52,849 nt of DNA from an uncultured Clostridia bacterium (GCA_958436475.1 CAUBKG010000002.1:1-52849), one strand, 5' to 3'; shown: positions 40,714 through 50,357, counted from the stretch's first letter. Program-made: numbers and translations. Notes: generated by a model from the sequence alone, not told the origin.

Positions 40714-42003
40714 ATGCCGCAGTTCACTGATCTTTCGGCAGAAGAGCTAACATCCATAAAGGAATCCGCCGCCGCGCGGCTCGAAGCGTTTCGGGCTAAG
40801 GGAGTGAAGCTGGATATGTCCCGCGGGAAGCCGGGAGCCGACCAGCACGATCTCTCTTCCGAGCTTTTTACAAACGTCACCATGGAAAGCGGCGTCGCCA
40901 CGGAAGGCGGGGTGGACTGCCGCAACTACGGCCTTCCCTTCGGAATCCCCGAAGCGCGCCGCCTGTTTGGGGAGATCCTCGGCGTTCCGGCGGAGAACGT
41001 TATCGTGGGAGGAAATTCCAGCCTCAATATGATGTTCGATACCGTTTCGCAGGGGATGCTGAACGGCTTCGGCGGCAGCCCCTGGGCCGCGCAGGGCAAG
41101 GTGAAGTTTCTCTGCCCCGCCCCGGGCTACGACCGCCACTTCGGGGTGTGTGAATACTTCGGCATTGAAATGATCGCCGTCCCGATGACCGGGGAAGGGC
41201 CGAATCTGGATGAAGTCCGCCGCCTGGCGGAAAACGACCCGATGGTCAAGGGCATGTGGTGCGTGCCGAAATATTCGAACCCGCAGGGGATCACCTATTC
41301 GGACGACACCGTCCGCGCGCTCGCGGCTCTGAAGCCCGCGGCGCAGGATTTCCGCATTTTCTGGGATAACGCCTATGCCGTGCACGACCTCTACAAGGAC
41401 CGGAAGGACACCCTCCTCAATTTCTATGAGGAATGCAAACAGCAGGGCCGTGAGGATATGGTTTTCACCTTCACCTCCACCTCCAAAATCACCTTTTCGG
41501 GCGGCGGTCTCGCGGCAATGGCGGCGTCTGAACGCAACTGCGAGCTGCTCAAAAAGCGCATTTCCATGCAGACCATCGGGCCCGATAAGCTGAATCAGCT
41601 CCGGCACACCCGCTTTTTGCCCGATATGGCGCATGTGGAGGAACAGATGAAACGCCATGCGGCTATTATCGCGCCGAAGTTCCAGGCTGTGCTGGAAATT
41701 TTATCGGAGCGGCTCGGCGGCCGGGGCATCGGTGAATGGACCGATCCGAACGGAGGCTATTTCATCAGCTTCGAATCCAGAAAGGGCTGCGCGGGGCGCA
41801 TCGTTTCCGTGTGCAGGGAGGCGGGCGTTACCCTCACTCCTGCGGGCGCGACCTATCCTTATGGAAAAGACCCGGGAGACAGCAACATACGCCTTTCCCC
41901 CACCTTCCCGCCGGTGGAGGAGCTGCGGGAGGCCATCCGTGTGTTCTGCGATGCGGTGGAATTCGTTTCTGCGGAAAAGCTTCTTTCGCAAACAGGTAAA
42001 TAA
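40714..42003 (+). CDS. PLP-dependent aminotransferase (aspartate aminotransferase-like)
   Basis: This 429-residue class I fold aminotransferase belongs to the bacterial group with N-terminal LDMSRGKPGADQHDLS. The PLP Lys lies in TSTSKITFSGGG (about residue 259). VPKYSNPQGITYS is the cofactor Asn/Pro motif, and the carboxylate-binding Arg is near SNIRLSPTFPP. It is the family annotated in many Firmicutes as putative aspartate or alanine aminotransferase. It should act in the cytosol in amino acid metabolism. The start follows GGGGGAATATAG. It stands alone between its promoter and a terminator-like hairpin. Confidence 0.9.
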   Translation: MPQFTDLSAEELTSIKESAAARLEAFRAKGVKLDMSRGKPGADQHDLSSELFTNVTMESGVATEGGVDCRNYGLPFGIPEARRLFGEILGVPAENVIVGGNSSLNMMFDTVSQGMLNGFGGSPWAAQGKVKFLCPAPGYDRHFGVCEYFGIEMIAVPMTGEGPNLDEVRRLAENDPMVKGMWCVPKYSNPQGITYSDDTVRALAALKPAAQDFRIFWDNAYAVHDLYKDRKDTLLNFYEECKQQGREDMVFTFTSTSKITFSGGGLAAMAASERNCELLKKRISMQTIGPDKLNQLRHTRFLPDMAHVEEQMKRHAAIIAPKFQAVLEILSERLGGRGIGEWTDPNGGYFISFESRKGCAGRIVSVCREAGVTLTPAGATYPYGKDPGDSNIRLSPTFPPVEELREAIRVFCDAVEFVSAEKLLSQTGK

Positions 42004-42009
42004 AAAAGC

Positions 42010-42041
42010 TCCGCCCCGGGGGCTTAGTCCCCCGGGGCGGA
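42010..42041 (+). terminator. GC-rich hairpin after the aminotransferase gene
   Basis: TCCGCCCCGGGGG pairs with CCCCCGGGGCGGA around a 6-base loop. The stem is very stable, but the T-run is poor (AACGCGTCTTT). Confidence 0.7.
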
Positions 42042-42075
42042 ACGCGTCTTTAAAAATAAAAGGGAGAGTTTTTCT

Positions 42076-43509
42076 ATGAGCAACCGTACATACCAAAGCC
42101 CCTTTTCATCGCGCTATGCGAGCGATGAGATGCAGTACCTCTTTTCAAACGATATGAAATTCACCACCTGGCGCCGGCTGTGGGTATCCCTCGCCAAAGC
42201 GGAGCACGCGCTGGGGCTTCCTGTTACGGAAGAGCAGATCAGGGAGCTCGAGCAGCATGTGGACGATGTGAATTACGAGGTCGCCGCGGAGCGGGAGCGC
42301 GCCGTCCGCCACGACGTGATGGCGCATGTATACGCCTACGGCGAGCAGTGCCCGAAGGCGAAGCCCATCATCCACCTGGGCGCCACCTCCTGCTATGTGG
42401 GGGATAATACCGACGTCATCATCCTGCGCGAGGCAATGAAGCTCGTAAAGGGCAAGCTGCTCCGCGTGATGGACCATCTCGCCGGCTTTGCCATGGAGCA
42501 CAAGGCGCAGCCCTGCCTCGGCTACACCCACCTCCAGCCCGCCCAGCTCACCACGGTCGGCAAGCGCGCCTCCCTTTGGCTCAACGAGCTGTATATGGAT
42601 TTCGAGGAGCTCGAATACCGCATCGGGAGCCTCAGGATGCTCGGCAGCAAGGGAACCACCGGCACGCAGGCCAGCTTCCTCGAGCTGTTCGACGGCGACC
42701 ATGAAAAGGTAAAGCAGCTCGACCGGCTCATTGCCGGGGACTTCGGATTTTCGGAAACGGTTCCCGTTTCCGGCCAGACCTATTCCCGCAAGGTGGATGC
42801 GGCGGTGCTCGCCACTCTCGGCGGCATCGCGCAGACAGCGAGCAAATTTGCAAACGATATGCGCATCCTCCAAAGCTTCAAGGAGATGGAGGAGCCGTTT
42901 GAAAAGAACCAGATCGGTTCTTCCGCCATGCCTTATAAACGCAACCCCATGCGCTGCGAACGCATCTGCGCGCTGGCACGCTATGTGATTGTGGACATGC
43001 TCAACCCCGCCTTCACCTCGGCCACCCAATGGTTCGAGCGCACGCTGGACGACAGCGCCAACAAGCGCGTTGCCGTGGCGGAGGCTTTCCTCGCGGTGGA
43101 TGCGATCCTCAACATCATGATGAACGTGTGCGACGGGATCGTGGTGCATAAAAAGGTCATCGAGCAGCGCGTGATGGCGGAGCTCCCCTTCATGGCGAGC
43201 GAAAACATCATGATGCGCGCCGTAAAAAAGGGAGGAGACCGCCAGGAGCTGCACGAGCGCATCCGCGAGCATTCCATGGAAGCGGGCCGCCAGGTGAAGG
43301 ATTTCGGCCTGAAAAACGATTTGGTCGAGCGCATCGTTTCCGATCCGGCCTTCCAGCTGGACGCTGCCGAGGTCGAGGGGCTTTTGAACCCCGCGGACTA
43401 CACCGGCCGCGCCGAACAGCAGACGGAGGAATTCGTGGAAGGGGTGATCCGCCCGCTTTTGAAGGCGCACCTTTCGGAGCAGGCCGCGGGCGCGGAGCTC
43501 AAGGTATGA
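42076..43509 (+). CDS. purB: Adenylosuccinate lyase
   Basis: This 477-residue homotetrameric enzyme of purine synthesis cleaves SAICAR and adenylosuccinate. The fumarase/aspartase superfamily signature is GSSAMPYKRNP (about 281-291). HDVMAHVYAYG, HLGATSCYVGDN and TQASFLELFDGDHEKV are characteristic of the PurB branch. The length is normal. ATG 42076 follows GGGAGAG. No other pur gene is adjacent. Confidence 0.97.
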   Translation: MSNRTYQSPFSSRYASDEMQYLFSNDMKFTTWRRLWVSLAKAEHALGLPVTEEQIRELEQHVDDVNYEVAAERERAVRHDVMAHVYAYGEQCPKAKPIIHLGATSCYVGDNTDVIILREAMKLVKGKLLRVMDHLAGFAMEHKAQPCLGYTHLQPAQLTTVGKRASLWLNELYMDFEELEYRIGSLRMLGSKGTTGTQASFLELFDGDHEKVKQLDRLIAGDFGFSETVPVSGQTYSRKVDAAVLATLGGIAQTASKFANDMRILQSFKEMEEPFEKNQIGSSAMPYKRNPMRCERICALARYVIVDMLNPAFTSATQWFERTLDDSANKRVAVAEAFLAVDAILNIMMNVCDGIVVHKKVIEQRVMAELPFMASENIMMRAVKKGGDRQELHERIREHSMEAGRQVKDFGLKNDLVERIVSDPAFQLDAAEVEGLLNPADYTGRAEQQTEEFVEGVIRPLLKAHLSEQAAGAELKV

Positions 43510-43600
43510 GAGCCCTCGGAAACTAGTATCATTTGACAAGTTTCGGGGTCGAACCGGAGCCGTTTTTGTAAAAAATACTGCACGCGGCCGCAGGTATTGA

Positions 43601-43629
43601 TTGACTTTTTGCCCCCGAGACTCTATAAT
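43601..43629 (+). promoter_or_regulatory. Promoter of secDF
   Basis: TTGACT (43601-43606), 17 bases and TATAAT (43624-43629) form the promoter. Confidence 0.9.
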
Positions 43630-43714
43630 TACTTTTGTTATAACAACGGGCGGTGGGCCCTCTCGGCCCGTCCGCAGCAGATTGATAAAGAAGAAGCATG
43701 GGAGGATTTTGCTG

Positions 43715-45121
43715 ATGAAGCGAACAGGAAAGCCAACGTTCTTCGTGGTGGCGTTCTTGATTCTCGCCCTGGCGTTTACCGCATTTTTCGGTATCAGCTA
43801 TTATTACGGCGATAATCAAACGATCATCCTCAAGGGCGCAGGAGATATTCGTTGGGGCATCGATATCAGCGGCGGCGTGGAAGCCGTGTTTGCCCCGGGC
43901 TCTGAAGTGGAAAAGGATTCTGTTACAAAAGAGCAGATGGACGATGCCGAGGTCATCATCAAAAAGAGGCTGATCGGCCAGAACATCACCGATTCCGAGG
44001 TTTACACCGATTATAACGAAAAACAGATCACCGTGCGGTTCCCGTGGAAATCGGGCGAAAGCAATTTCGACCCGAACAAGGCCATCGAGGAGCTCGGCGC
44101 CACGGCGGCGCTGGAATTCCGCGGCGGCACTACGCAGGAGGGCGAGCTGGTCCTCGAGGGCAAGGATATCGTCCGTGCCGATGCGGTTACCGCACAGGGG
44201 TCGAACGGCTCTTATGAGCCGCAGGTTTCCCTGAAGCTTTCGTCCGACGGAGCCAAAAAGTTTGCAGACGCCACCTCGAAATACATAAACCAGCAGATTT
44301 CCATCTGGCTGGACGGCGAAATGATCTCGGCCCCCACGGTCAACACGGTCATTTCGAACGGCGAATGCTCGATTACGAACATGACGCAGGAGAATGCCGA
44401 AACGCTTGCCAACCAGCTGAACGCCGGCGCGCTGCCCTTCTCCCTGAAAGCCGATGATTCCCGTATTAAGATCATCAGCCCGACTCTGGGCGAGCAGGCT
44501 CTGAACATCATGCTGCTGGCCGGCATTATCGCGTTCTCGCTGGTGTTCCTGTTTGTGCTTCTTTATTACCGGCTGCCGGGCTTCATTGCCGTGATTGCAC
44601 TCATCGGCCACCTCGGCCTCACGTTTGCCTGCATCTCCGGCTATTTCCCCATCATCCCGAGCTTCACGCTCACGATACCCGGCCTTGCGGGCGTCGTCTT
44701 ATCCATCGGTATGGGCGTGGATGCCAACATCATCACGGCCGAGCGCATCAAGGATGAGCTCCGCCTCGGCAAATCGCTCGACGGCGCGATCCAAACCGGC
44801 TACAAAAACGCATTCAGCGCCATTCTCGACGGCAACGTGACCGTTATCATCGTGGCGCTCGTGCTGATGGGCGCGTTCGGCCCGACCAGCTCGTTCCTGG
44901 CAAAGCTCCTCACGCCCTTCCTCTTCATGTTCAAATCCACCATTTCCGGTTCCATCTATTCGTTCGGATACACGCTGATCGTCGGCGTTATCTGCAACTT
45001 TGTTATGGGCGTTACCTGCTCCCGCCTCATGCTGCGCGGCATCACCCGCTTTAAGGGCCTGCGCAAGGCGAAGTACTTCGGCGTTAAGCCGGAAGAAAAC
45101 GAGGGAGGTGCGGACGCATGA
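43715..45121 (+). CDS. secD: Protein translocase subunit SecD
   Basis: This 468-residue RND-type membrane protein uses ion flux to aid Sec-dependent export. An N-terminal helix (about 8-28) precedes the periplasmic-like P1 domain, starting at WGIDISGGVEAVF. Six further helices follow in the C-terminal half, with GMGVDANIITAERIKDELR, the conserved motif that carries the functional Asp/Arg. The start at 43715 follows GGAGGATTTT. The gene overlaps secF by 4 bases. Confidence 0.95.
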   Translation: MKRTGKPTFFVVAFLILALAFTAFFGISYYYGDNQTIILKGAGDIRWGIDISGGVEAVFAPGSEVEKDSVTKEQMDDAEVIIKKRLIGQNITDSEVYTDYNEKQITVRFPWKSGESNFDPNKAIEELGATAALEFRGGTTQEGELVLEGKDIVRADAVTAQGSNGSYEPQVSLKLSSDGAKKFADATSKYINQQISIWLDGEMISAPTVNTVISNGECSITNMTQENAETLANQLNAGALPFSLKADDSRIKIISPTLGEQALNIMLLAGIIAFSLVFLFVLLYYRLPGFIAVIALIGHLGLTFACISGYFPIIPSFTLTIPGLAGVVLSIGMGVDANIITAERIKDELRLGKSLDGAIQTGYKNAFSAILDGNVTVIIVALVLMGAFGPTSSFLAKLLTPFLFMFKSTISGSIYSFGYTLIVGVICNFVMGVTCSRLMLRGITRFKGLRKAKYFGVKPEENEGGADA

Positions 45122-46083
45122 GAAAGCAGATCGATTTCATTGGCAAGAAGAAAATTTTCTTTGCGGTTTCGCTCACCGTGATCCTGCTGGGGCTTGCCGT
45201 GAACCTCATTTTCGGCACGGAGCTCTCCATCAGCTTTAGGGGCGGCGCCCGTATTTCCTATAGCTACTCCGGCGGGGATATCAGCCTCGATGAGGTAAAA
45301 AGCCTCGTTGGCGATACCATCCATCAGAACGTTACCGTGCAGAGGGGCTCTGACCTCCAGAGCGGCGAGGAAACCCTGAGCAACCTCGTGATCGACCTCC
45401 CCGGAACAGACGCCCTCTCCGCGGAAGACCAGGACGCCATCACCACGGCGCTCCGCGAAAAATACCCCGATCAGGAAATCACCATGATCTCGCTGGACAG
45501 CGTCAATCCCACCATCGGCACCTGGATGCTTTCCAAGGGGCTTTACACCATAGCCCTTTGCTCCGTGTTCCTGATTATTTATGTTGCCATCCGGTTCCGT
45601 AAGATCGGCGGCTGGGCGGCCGGCTCCATGGCGGTTATCGCCGTAATCCACGATGTGATCATCGCGTATCTCGTGTATGTCGTTTTCCGCATCCCGCTGG
45701 ACGATAACTTCATCGCGGTGGTGCTCACCATCCTCGGTTATTCGCTGAACGATACCATCGTTATTTACGACCGTATCCGCGAAAACCGCCGTTATTATGA
45801 AAACAAAAAGCCCATCCGCGAGATTGCGAACATGAGCCTCAACCAGTGTCTCACCCGTTCGCTCAACACTTCTATTTCCACCTTCATCGCGATTACGACC
45901 ATCGCGGTTGTGTGCGCGGCCTGTGGGCTCACCTCCATCATGAGCTTCGCTATCCCGATGGCGGTCGGTATCGCGGTTGGCTGCTACACCTCTCTTTGCA
46001 TCGCGATCCCGCTGTGGGTCACCTGGGAGGAACGCCCGAAGAAGGATAAGAAAAAGGGCTCCCGAAAGAAAAAGACCGCATAA
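45118..46083 (+). CDS. secF: Protein translocase subunit SecF
   Basis: This 321-residue partner of SecD has an N-terminal helix (about 12-32), an extracytoplasmic domain to about residue 130 and five helices. LGYSLNDTIVIYDRIRENRR is the diagnostic conserved segment. The basic C-terminal tail (KKDKKKGSRKKK) is cytosolic. SecD and SecF are separate polypeptides here, unlike the fused Bacillus form. Confidence 0.95.
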   Translation: MRKQIDFIGKKKIFFAVSLTVILLGLAVNLIFGTELSISFRGGARISYSYSGGDISLDEVKSLVGDTIHQNVTVQRGSDLQSGEETLSNLVIDLPGTDALSAEDQDAITTALREKYPDQEITMISLDSVNPTIGTWMLSKGLYTIALCSVFLIIYVAIRFRKIGGWAAGSMAVIAVIHDVIIAYLVYVVFRIPLDDNFIAVVLTILGYSLNDTIVIYDRIRENRRYYENKKPIREIANMSLNQCLTRSLNTSISTFIAITTIAVVCAACGLTSIMSFAIPMAVGIAVGCYTSLCIAIPLWVTWEERPKKDKKKGSRKKKTA

Positions 46084-46102
46084 TTTCAAACCAGAACATA
46101 AG

Positions 46103-46151
46103 AATCCCGCCAAGGTAACGCCGAAACGGCTGAAACCTTGGCGGGATTTTT
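46103..46151 (+). terminator. Terminator of secDF
   Basis: AATCCCGCCAAGG pairs with CCTTGGCGGGATT around a 20-base loop and is followed by a T-run. Confidence 0.9.
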
Positions 46152-46265
46152 GTTGCTGCGAAGAAAATGATAACAGCACGGAGAAGAGGGCTCCCCGCAG
46201 CGGCCCGGGCCGGCGCTGCGACAAAACGGGCTTCATCTGCCGGGCGATGCCCCGAAGCCGCCGCG

Positions 46266-46985
46266 CTAGGGAATAAAATTGATGTTCGCACGCCGGGCCT
46301 GCTCGTGCTGGAAGGGGCGGGGGATGCGGTAAAGCCGGCCGTCCTTCATAAACCGCGCGCCGGTCTGCTTGAAGCGGAAGGCGACTCCCGCCGCCTCGCA
46401 CTGGCGGCGCAGGTCGAGAAACCACTCGAAGCGGCAGGGGCGCGCGTCATTCCCCGATTCGCCTCCGGCAATCACCTCGAGTATGCCTGGCCCGAGATAG
46501 GGCCGCAGGTCGAGCGGTTCCAGAAGCGGCTCGCAGATGATGCTCCTGCACCGGATCGGCGCATCGAGAAAAATGGGCAGCCGATAATCCGCACGGTCCT
46601 GATTCTCCGCCGTGCAGCAGATATGTACGTTCTCATAGCCGCCGCCCCAGTCGTCCGGAAGGCATTTTTGCAGGCGGTCGATCCGTTTCGTGATGAAGAG
46701 GAACTGGAGGTCGGAGCGCTCCCGCATCATGGACCAAGCCTCCCCCCGCCAGGCGTCTGCATCCTCGAGCAGAAAATCGGAGGAAAAGCAGGTGTAAACC
46801 ATATCGCCCGGCGGAATTTTATATTCTCCCGTGCGCGTGCGGCGGATGGGCAGGGAAAAATCCGCGTTTTTTCGGACCATGCGGCTGTCCCGCTCATAGG
46901 CGGCGTCTATCCGGTAAACATAGCAATGCTGGCAGCCGGGGGAAATCTTATGGCAGCCGTGCCAGGGGTTCCAGGTAACGGGCAT
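46266..46985 (-). CDS. DUF5131 (phage Gp37/Gp68-like) protein
   Basis: This 239-residue protein starts with TWNPWHGCHKISPGCQHCYVY, a Cys-containing family motif. It continues with FITKRIDRL, CCTAENQ and VIAGGESGNDARPC. It resembles radical-SAM-like TIM barrels in layout, and Cys at CxxxxxGCxxCY may bind a metal cluster, but the function is not established. The start follows AAAGGAGG on the minus strand. The gene is isolated between two convergent units. It is found in both phages and chromosomes. Confidence 0.85.
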   Translation of the reverse strand: MPVTWNPWHGCHKISPGCQHCYVYRIDAAYERDSRMVRKNADFSLPIRRTRTGEYKIPPGDMVYTCFSSDFLLEDADAWRGEAWSMMRERSDLQFLFITKRIDRLQKCLPDDWGGGYENVHICCTAENQDRADYRLPIFLDAPIRCRSIICEPLLEPLDLRPYLGPGILEVIAGGESGNDARPCRFEWFLDLRRQCEAAGVAFRFKQTGARFMKDGRLYRIPRPFQHEQARRANINFIP

Positions 46986-47061
46986 CGGGGCGCCTCCTTT
47001 CCCAGGCGGTTTTTCTTTATTGTATCACAGGAAGAGGCTTTTTCCCAGCGCCCGGAGGCAA

Positions 47062-47094
47062 AAGAAAACGGGAGGATGGAAAGCCATCCTCCCG
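47062..47094 (-). terminator. Terminator of the M23 peptidase gene
   Basis: On the minus strand GGGAGGATGG pairs with CCATCCTCCC, followed by GTTTTCTTTT. Confidence 0.85.
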
Positions 47095-47112
47095 GGAACC
47101 CGGCGGCGCGGG

Positions 47113-47814
47113 TCAGTTTTTTGCACCGAGCATGGTGACCGGGTCCACGTATTTTCCGTTCATCTTCATGGAAAAGTGCAGATGGGGCTCATCCGCGATC
47201 TCGGCAGGAATGGTATCCACGCTGCCGATCACCGTGGTGGAATCCACCTTGTCGCCCTTCTTGATGGGGGGAGACTGGTTCAGGCCGGAGTAAATACCGG
47301 TCAGGCCGTCGCCGTGGTCGATTTCCACGACCGTGCCCCACAGGGCGTCGGCATACACCGCGGACACGGTGCCGGTGCCCGCCGCCTTGACCTGTTCGCC
47401 CTTTGCCGTTTTGATATCGATCCCGTTATGGGCGCGATAGTCCCCGAAGGTTTGCGAAAACACCAGCTGATCCGCGGTGAATTCCTTGATGATATCGCCC
47501 CCGATGGGCATCACGAGGAAATCGGACTTCGGCTGCGCGGACGTGGTGGTATCCTGCTTCGGCTGCGTGGGCGCCTTGGTCGGAGCCTCGGTGGCGGGCG
47601 CGGTGGTCGGAGCCATAGTGGTCGGGGCGGGGATATTGGTCATGGGTTCGGCCACATCGTCCGTTCCGGGATCTTTCGAAAGGGAATTTATTTTGCTGAT
47701 CGTTCCAAAGGTTGCAACTCCAACGGCGAGAACGCAGATGGCCAAAGCCACATAAAAACCGCTGGAGGAAAAGAAACGCCTGAATCTTGATTTCTCAAAA
47801 CGAAGCTTGCTCAT
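47113..47814 (-). CDS. M23-family peptidase, SpoIIQ-like
   Basis: This 233-residue protein has an N-terminal cytosolic stretch, one membrane helix (about 21-40) and a Thr/Pro/Ala linker (about 60-97). The LytM domain at about 105-230 has zinc ligands H and D in HNGIDI and HLHF near the end. The metal site looks complete, so it may be an active endopeptidase. The size, anchor and linker resemble clostridial SpoIIQ, which works in engulfment during sporulation; this identity is an inference. The TATAAT near 47865 on the minus strand may be part of its promoter. No spoIIIA genes are near. Confidence 0.82.
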   Translation of the reverse strand: MSKLRFEKSRFRRFFSSSGFYVALAICVLAVGVATFGTISKINSLSKDPGTDDVAEPMTNIPAPTTMAPTTAPATEAPTKAPTQPKQDTTTSAQPKSDFLVMPIGGDIIKEFTADQLVFSQTFGDYRAHNGIDIKTAKGEQVKAAGTGTVSAVYADALWGTVVEIDHGDGLTGIYSGLNQSPPIKKGDKVDSTTVIGSVDTIPAEIADEPHLHFSMKMNGKYVDPVTMLGAKN

Positions 47815-47992
47815 GTGTCAAAACACCTCCGAGGATATTTTTGACCGCTTCTTCCGGCATTATACAATTTTTCCGGCAGCGTTTTGCCGGGCCGAAAAAT
47901 TTTTTTGAGCGAGCCGCCGCTTTTGCCTTGGCGTGTGTGCCGGGACCGCGTGATTTCACCTCAGGGAAACAGAAAAGAAGCGAAAGGCGCAG

Positions 47993-48021
47993 AAAAGCCG
48001 GGGCTTGTTAGAAAGCCCCGG
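47993..48021 (-). terminator. Terminator of the DUF1015 gene
   Basis: On the minus strand GGCCGGGGCTTT pairs with AAGCCCCGGC, followed by TTTTC. Confidence 0.85.
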
Positions 48022-48042
48022 CCGGCAAGCCGATATGGCGTG

Positions 48043-49314
48043 TTACAGGATTTTATTCATGACGAGGCCGGTAATCAGCTTCGGGTAGAAATATGTGGAT
48101 TTCTGGGGCATCTTTCCGCCCGCCGCCGCCACATCCCGGATCTCGGAAACGCGGGTGGGGTTTAAGATGAAGGAGCAGTCTGCCGCGCCGGAATCCACCG
48201 CAGAAAGGGCCTCGGGAATATCGCGCGTGTAGGTCAGGTTTTTCTGGTTCGCCATGTTTTCCTTGTCGATCCCCATTAAGCGCTCGAGGATGAGCGTGTG
48301 CAGAACGGAAACATCCAGCGTGCGAAGAGCCGCGCAGGCGTCTGGCAGAAGGCGGTCCATCACGGAAAGCTCCTTCAGGGTGAGCAGATACCAGCCCTCG
48401 CCGAAATAGAAGCCGAAGGCCTTTTTGCCCTCATGATAAAGTGCTTCCAGCTCCTGCTCCATGCAGGAAGGATCCGCCTTTTTCTCGATATCAAAATAAT
48501 CGCCGCATTTTTCAAGAACGTCCTCCGGGGAGAAGCCCTCGAGGCCGCGCACGATACGGTGGGTCGGGAATACCACGAGGCCGTCGTTTTCCATATCCAC
48601 GAGCATCATCATAACCGAATCGGAATCGCCGAGGGGCAGGCCCTTTTCCATCCGGTCGTTCCTGTAATTGAGGGCCGTTTCATAACGGTGGTGGCCGTCT
48701 GCAATATAGAGCTTGCGCTCCGCAAACTGGCGGGAAAGGGTTTCGAGAGCGGCCGGGTCGGTCACGATCCACAGACGCTGGACGATCCCCTCGCCGTCGG
48801 TAAACTCCACGTCCGGCCGGCCGGCGGAAAGCTTCGCCAGCAGGGAAGAGGTTTTGGCCTCTTCATCCATATATAAGGAATAGATCTGGCTGAAATTGCA
48901 GCCGGTTGCCTGCATGAGGTTGAAGCGGTCTGCCTTGGCCTTGGAAAGGGTCTCCTCGTGCGGGAGCACCACTCCCTTCGAGAAGGGCTCCAGCTTTACG
49001 CGGCAGATGAAGCCTTTCAGGCGATAGGTCTGCCCCTTCACGGTGAATTCCTCTTCATAAATATAAATGCCGTCCTCCGAATCGGTGGCAAGGAGGCCTT
49101 CGTCCATCCAGGAGCGAAGCGTTTTGCCTGCTTCCTCGTATGGGTCGGCACCCTCGCGCGGGAGCTCGAGGCGGATCACGTTGTGGCTGTTTTGCATGAG
49201 ATACGCCTTGCGCTGCTCTTCGCTGATGATATCGTAGGGCGGGCAGGTGAGCTCGCGGATGGAACCTGCTTTTTCCGTGAATCTGAGAGCGGGAAAACCC
49301 TTAATTTCTGCCAA
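48043..49314 (-). CDS. DUF1015 family protein
   Basis: This 423-residue cytosolic protein covers a full DUF1015 domain: CPPYDIISEEQRKAYL near the N-terminus, GVVLPHEETLSKAKADR, and YIADGHHRYETALNYR mid-protein, with YTRDIPEAL and PTRVSEIRDVAAAG later. In some bacteria relatives are called SerB-like or stand next to serine biosynthesis genes, but no such partner is seen here. The GHHRYE motif suggests catalytic or metal-binding activity. The TTG at 49314 is used because GGAGG precedes it and the family N-terminus matches. A clear promoter lies about 100 bases upstream. Confidence 0.9.
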   Translation of the reverse strand: MAEIKGFPALRFTEKAGSIRELTCPPYDIISEEQRKAYLMQNSHNVIRLELPREGADPYEEAGKTLRSWMDEGLLATDSEDGIYIYEEEFTVKGQTYRLKGFICRVKLEPFSKGVVLPHEETLSKAKADRFNLMQATGCNFSQIYSLYMDEEAKTSSLLAKLSAGRPDVEFTDGEGIVQRLWIVTDPAALETLSRQFAERKLYIADGHHRYETALNYRNDRMEKGLPLGDSDSVMMMLVDMENDGLVVFPTHRIVRGLEGFSPEDVLEKCGDYFDIEKKADPSCMEQELEALYHEGKKAFGFYFGEGWYLLTLKELSVMDRLLPDACAALRTLDVSVLHTLILERLMGIDKENMANQKNLTYTRDIPEALSAVDSGAADCSFILNPTRVSEIRDVAAAGGKMPQKSTYFYPKLITGLVMNKIL

Positions 49315-49415
49315 AAGAAACCTCCGTTCCGCCGCGGCTTTTTTCCGCGGCAGCCGCAAAACGGCGCGGCCGGCCAAAATTTTTCATTGCCGCCCGGGCG
49401 GCAAAATACCACTTT

Positions 49416-49444
49416 ATTTTAGTACATCCGGGCGGTTTCGTCAA
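49416..49444 (-). promoter_or_regulatory. Promoter of the DUF1015 gene
   Basis: On the minus strand TTGACG (49444-49439), 17 bases and TAAAAT (49421-49416) form the promoter. Confidence 0.82.
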
Positions 49445-49471
49445 TATCGGGAGACGCGTGAAATGCCGCTC

Positions 49472-50272
49472 TCACGCGGCCTTTTTTGCAAGGCGGCGGG
49501 AAACCAGGGCGAGCACGGCTCCCACCGCAATGCAGCCGAGCGAGATGCCGGCGGTGAGGGGGTAATTTACCGCAAAATCCGCCGAAAGCAGGCGGTTGAT
49601 TATCTGAAAGCAGAAGTAAAGCACGCCGCCCGCGCAGAAGCAGAAGGCGAGCACAATGGTGAGGGAGGCGGAAAGGCTCTTCGAGAACACGTTTTTCCCG
49701 GAAGGCTTTGAGATGAAGGGCGTACGGAAATCGAGCAGGCTGCCAAGGATGAGGCAGCCGAGCGCTGTGATGATGAGCTCCGGGAGCATATAGGCGGCGT
49801 TATACGTGACGGAGTAATAGAGGGGAGACATCCCTTCCGGCGCCCACATGCCCCAAACGAAGTACCCCACCACACAGTGCGAGAGATAACAGAGCGTGAG
49901 GGAAACCATGCAGCCGAGGGCCAGCTCGAGGGGCTGGTTTTTTTTGCATCGATCGCGGAATATGCCGCCGAAGCCGAGCACCACGAAGGCGAGGAGGTAA
50001 TCGAACAGCAAAATGGAAACGGCTGCGCCGAAATTGGTTGCGTATTTCAAGTTATCGAGCCCGAACAGCATCTGGATGAGGGCATAGGCCGCGCCGACGC
50101 ACAGGCCCCATCTCGTGCGGTAGCGATAGGCGATGAGGAGAATGGGGAGCATGGAGAAGGCGGTTACCGAGCCGTCGAAGGGCATGGTAAAGATTTTGAC
50201 GAAGCTCAGCACGGTGGCAAAGGCGAGCATGATGGCGCTTTCGGTCAGACGCTGGGTGGAGCTTGTTTTCAT
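49472..50272 (-). CDS. thiT: Energy-coupling-factor thiamine transporter ThiT
   Basis: This 266-residue S-component of an ECF transporter binds thiamine in the membrane and relies on a shared EcfAA'T module encoded elsewhere. Six to seven hydrophobic helices are visible. The family stretch LSFVKIFTMPFDGSVTAFSMLPI is near the N-terminus and WGLCVGAAYALIQMLFG follows. The upstream TPP riboswitch with a terminator makes the substrate assignment firm. The C-terminal region (about 190-266) is longer than in the Lactococcus protein. The start at 50272 follows AAAGGGA. Confidence 0.93.
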   Translation of the reverse strand: MKTSSTQRLTESAIMLAFATVLSFVKIFTMPFDGSVTAFSMLPILLIAYRYRTRWGLCVGAAYALIQMLFGLDNLKYATNFGAAVSILLFDYLLAFVVLGFGGIFRDRCKKNQPLELALGCMVSLTLCYLSHCVVGYFVWGMWAPEGMSPLYYSVTYNAAYMLPELIITALGCLILGSLLDFRTPFISKPSGKNVFSKSLSASLTIVLAFCFCAGGVLYFCFQIINRLLSADFAVNYPLTAGISLGCIAVGAVLALVSRRLAKKAA

Positions 50273-50303
50273 ATGGACGATCCCTTTCTTTTGATAAACT
50301 ACA

Positions 50304-50338
50304 GAAAAAAACGCCGCGCGGAATTTTCCGCGCGGCGC
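50304..50338 (-). terminator. Riboswitch-controlled terminator before thiT
   Basis: On the minus strand CGCCGCGCGGAA pairs with TTCCGCGCGGCG and is followed by seven T. It lies between the TPP aptamer and the start codon and is the expression platform. Confidence 0.93.
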
Positions 50339-50357
50339 CCGAAGACATGGATGATAA

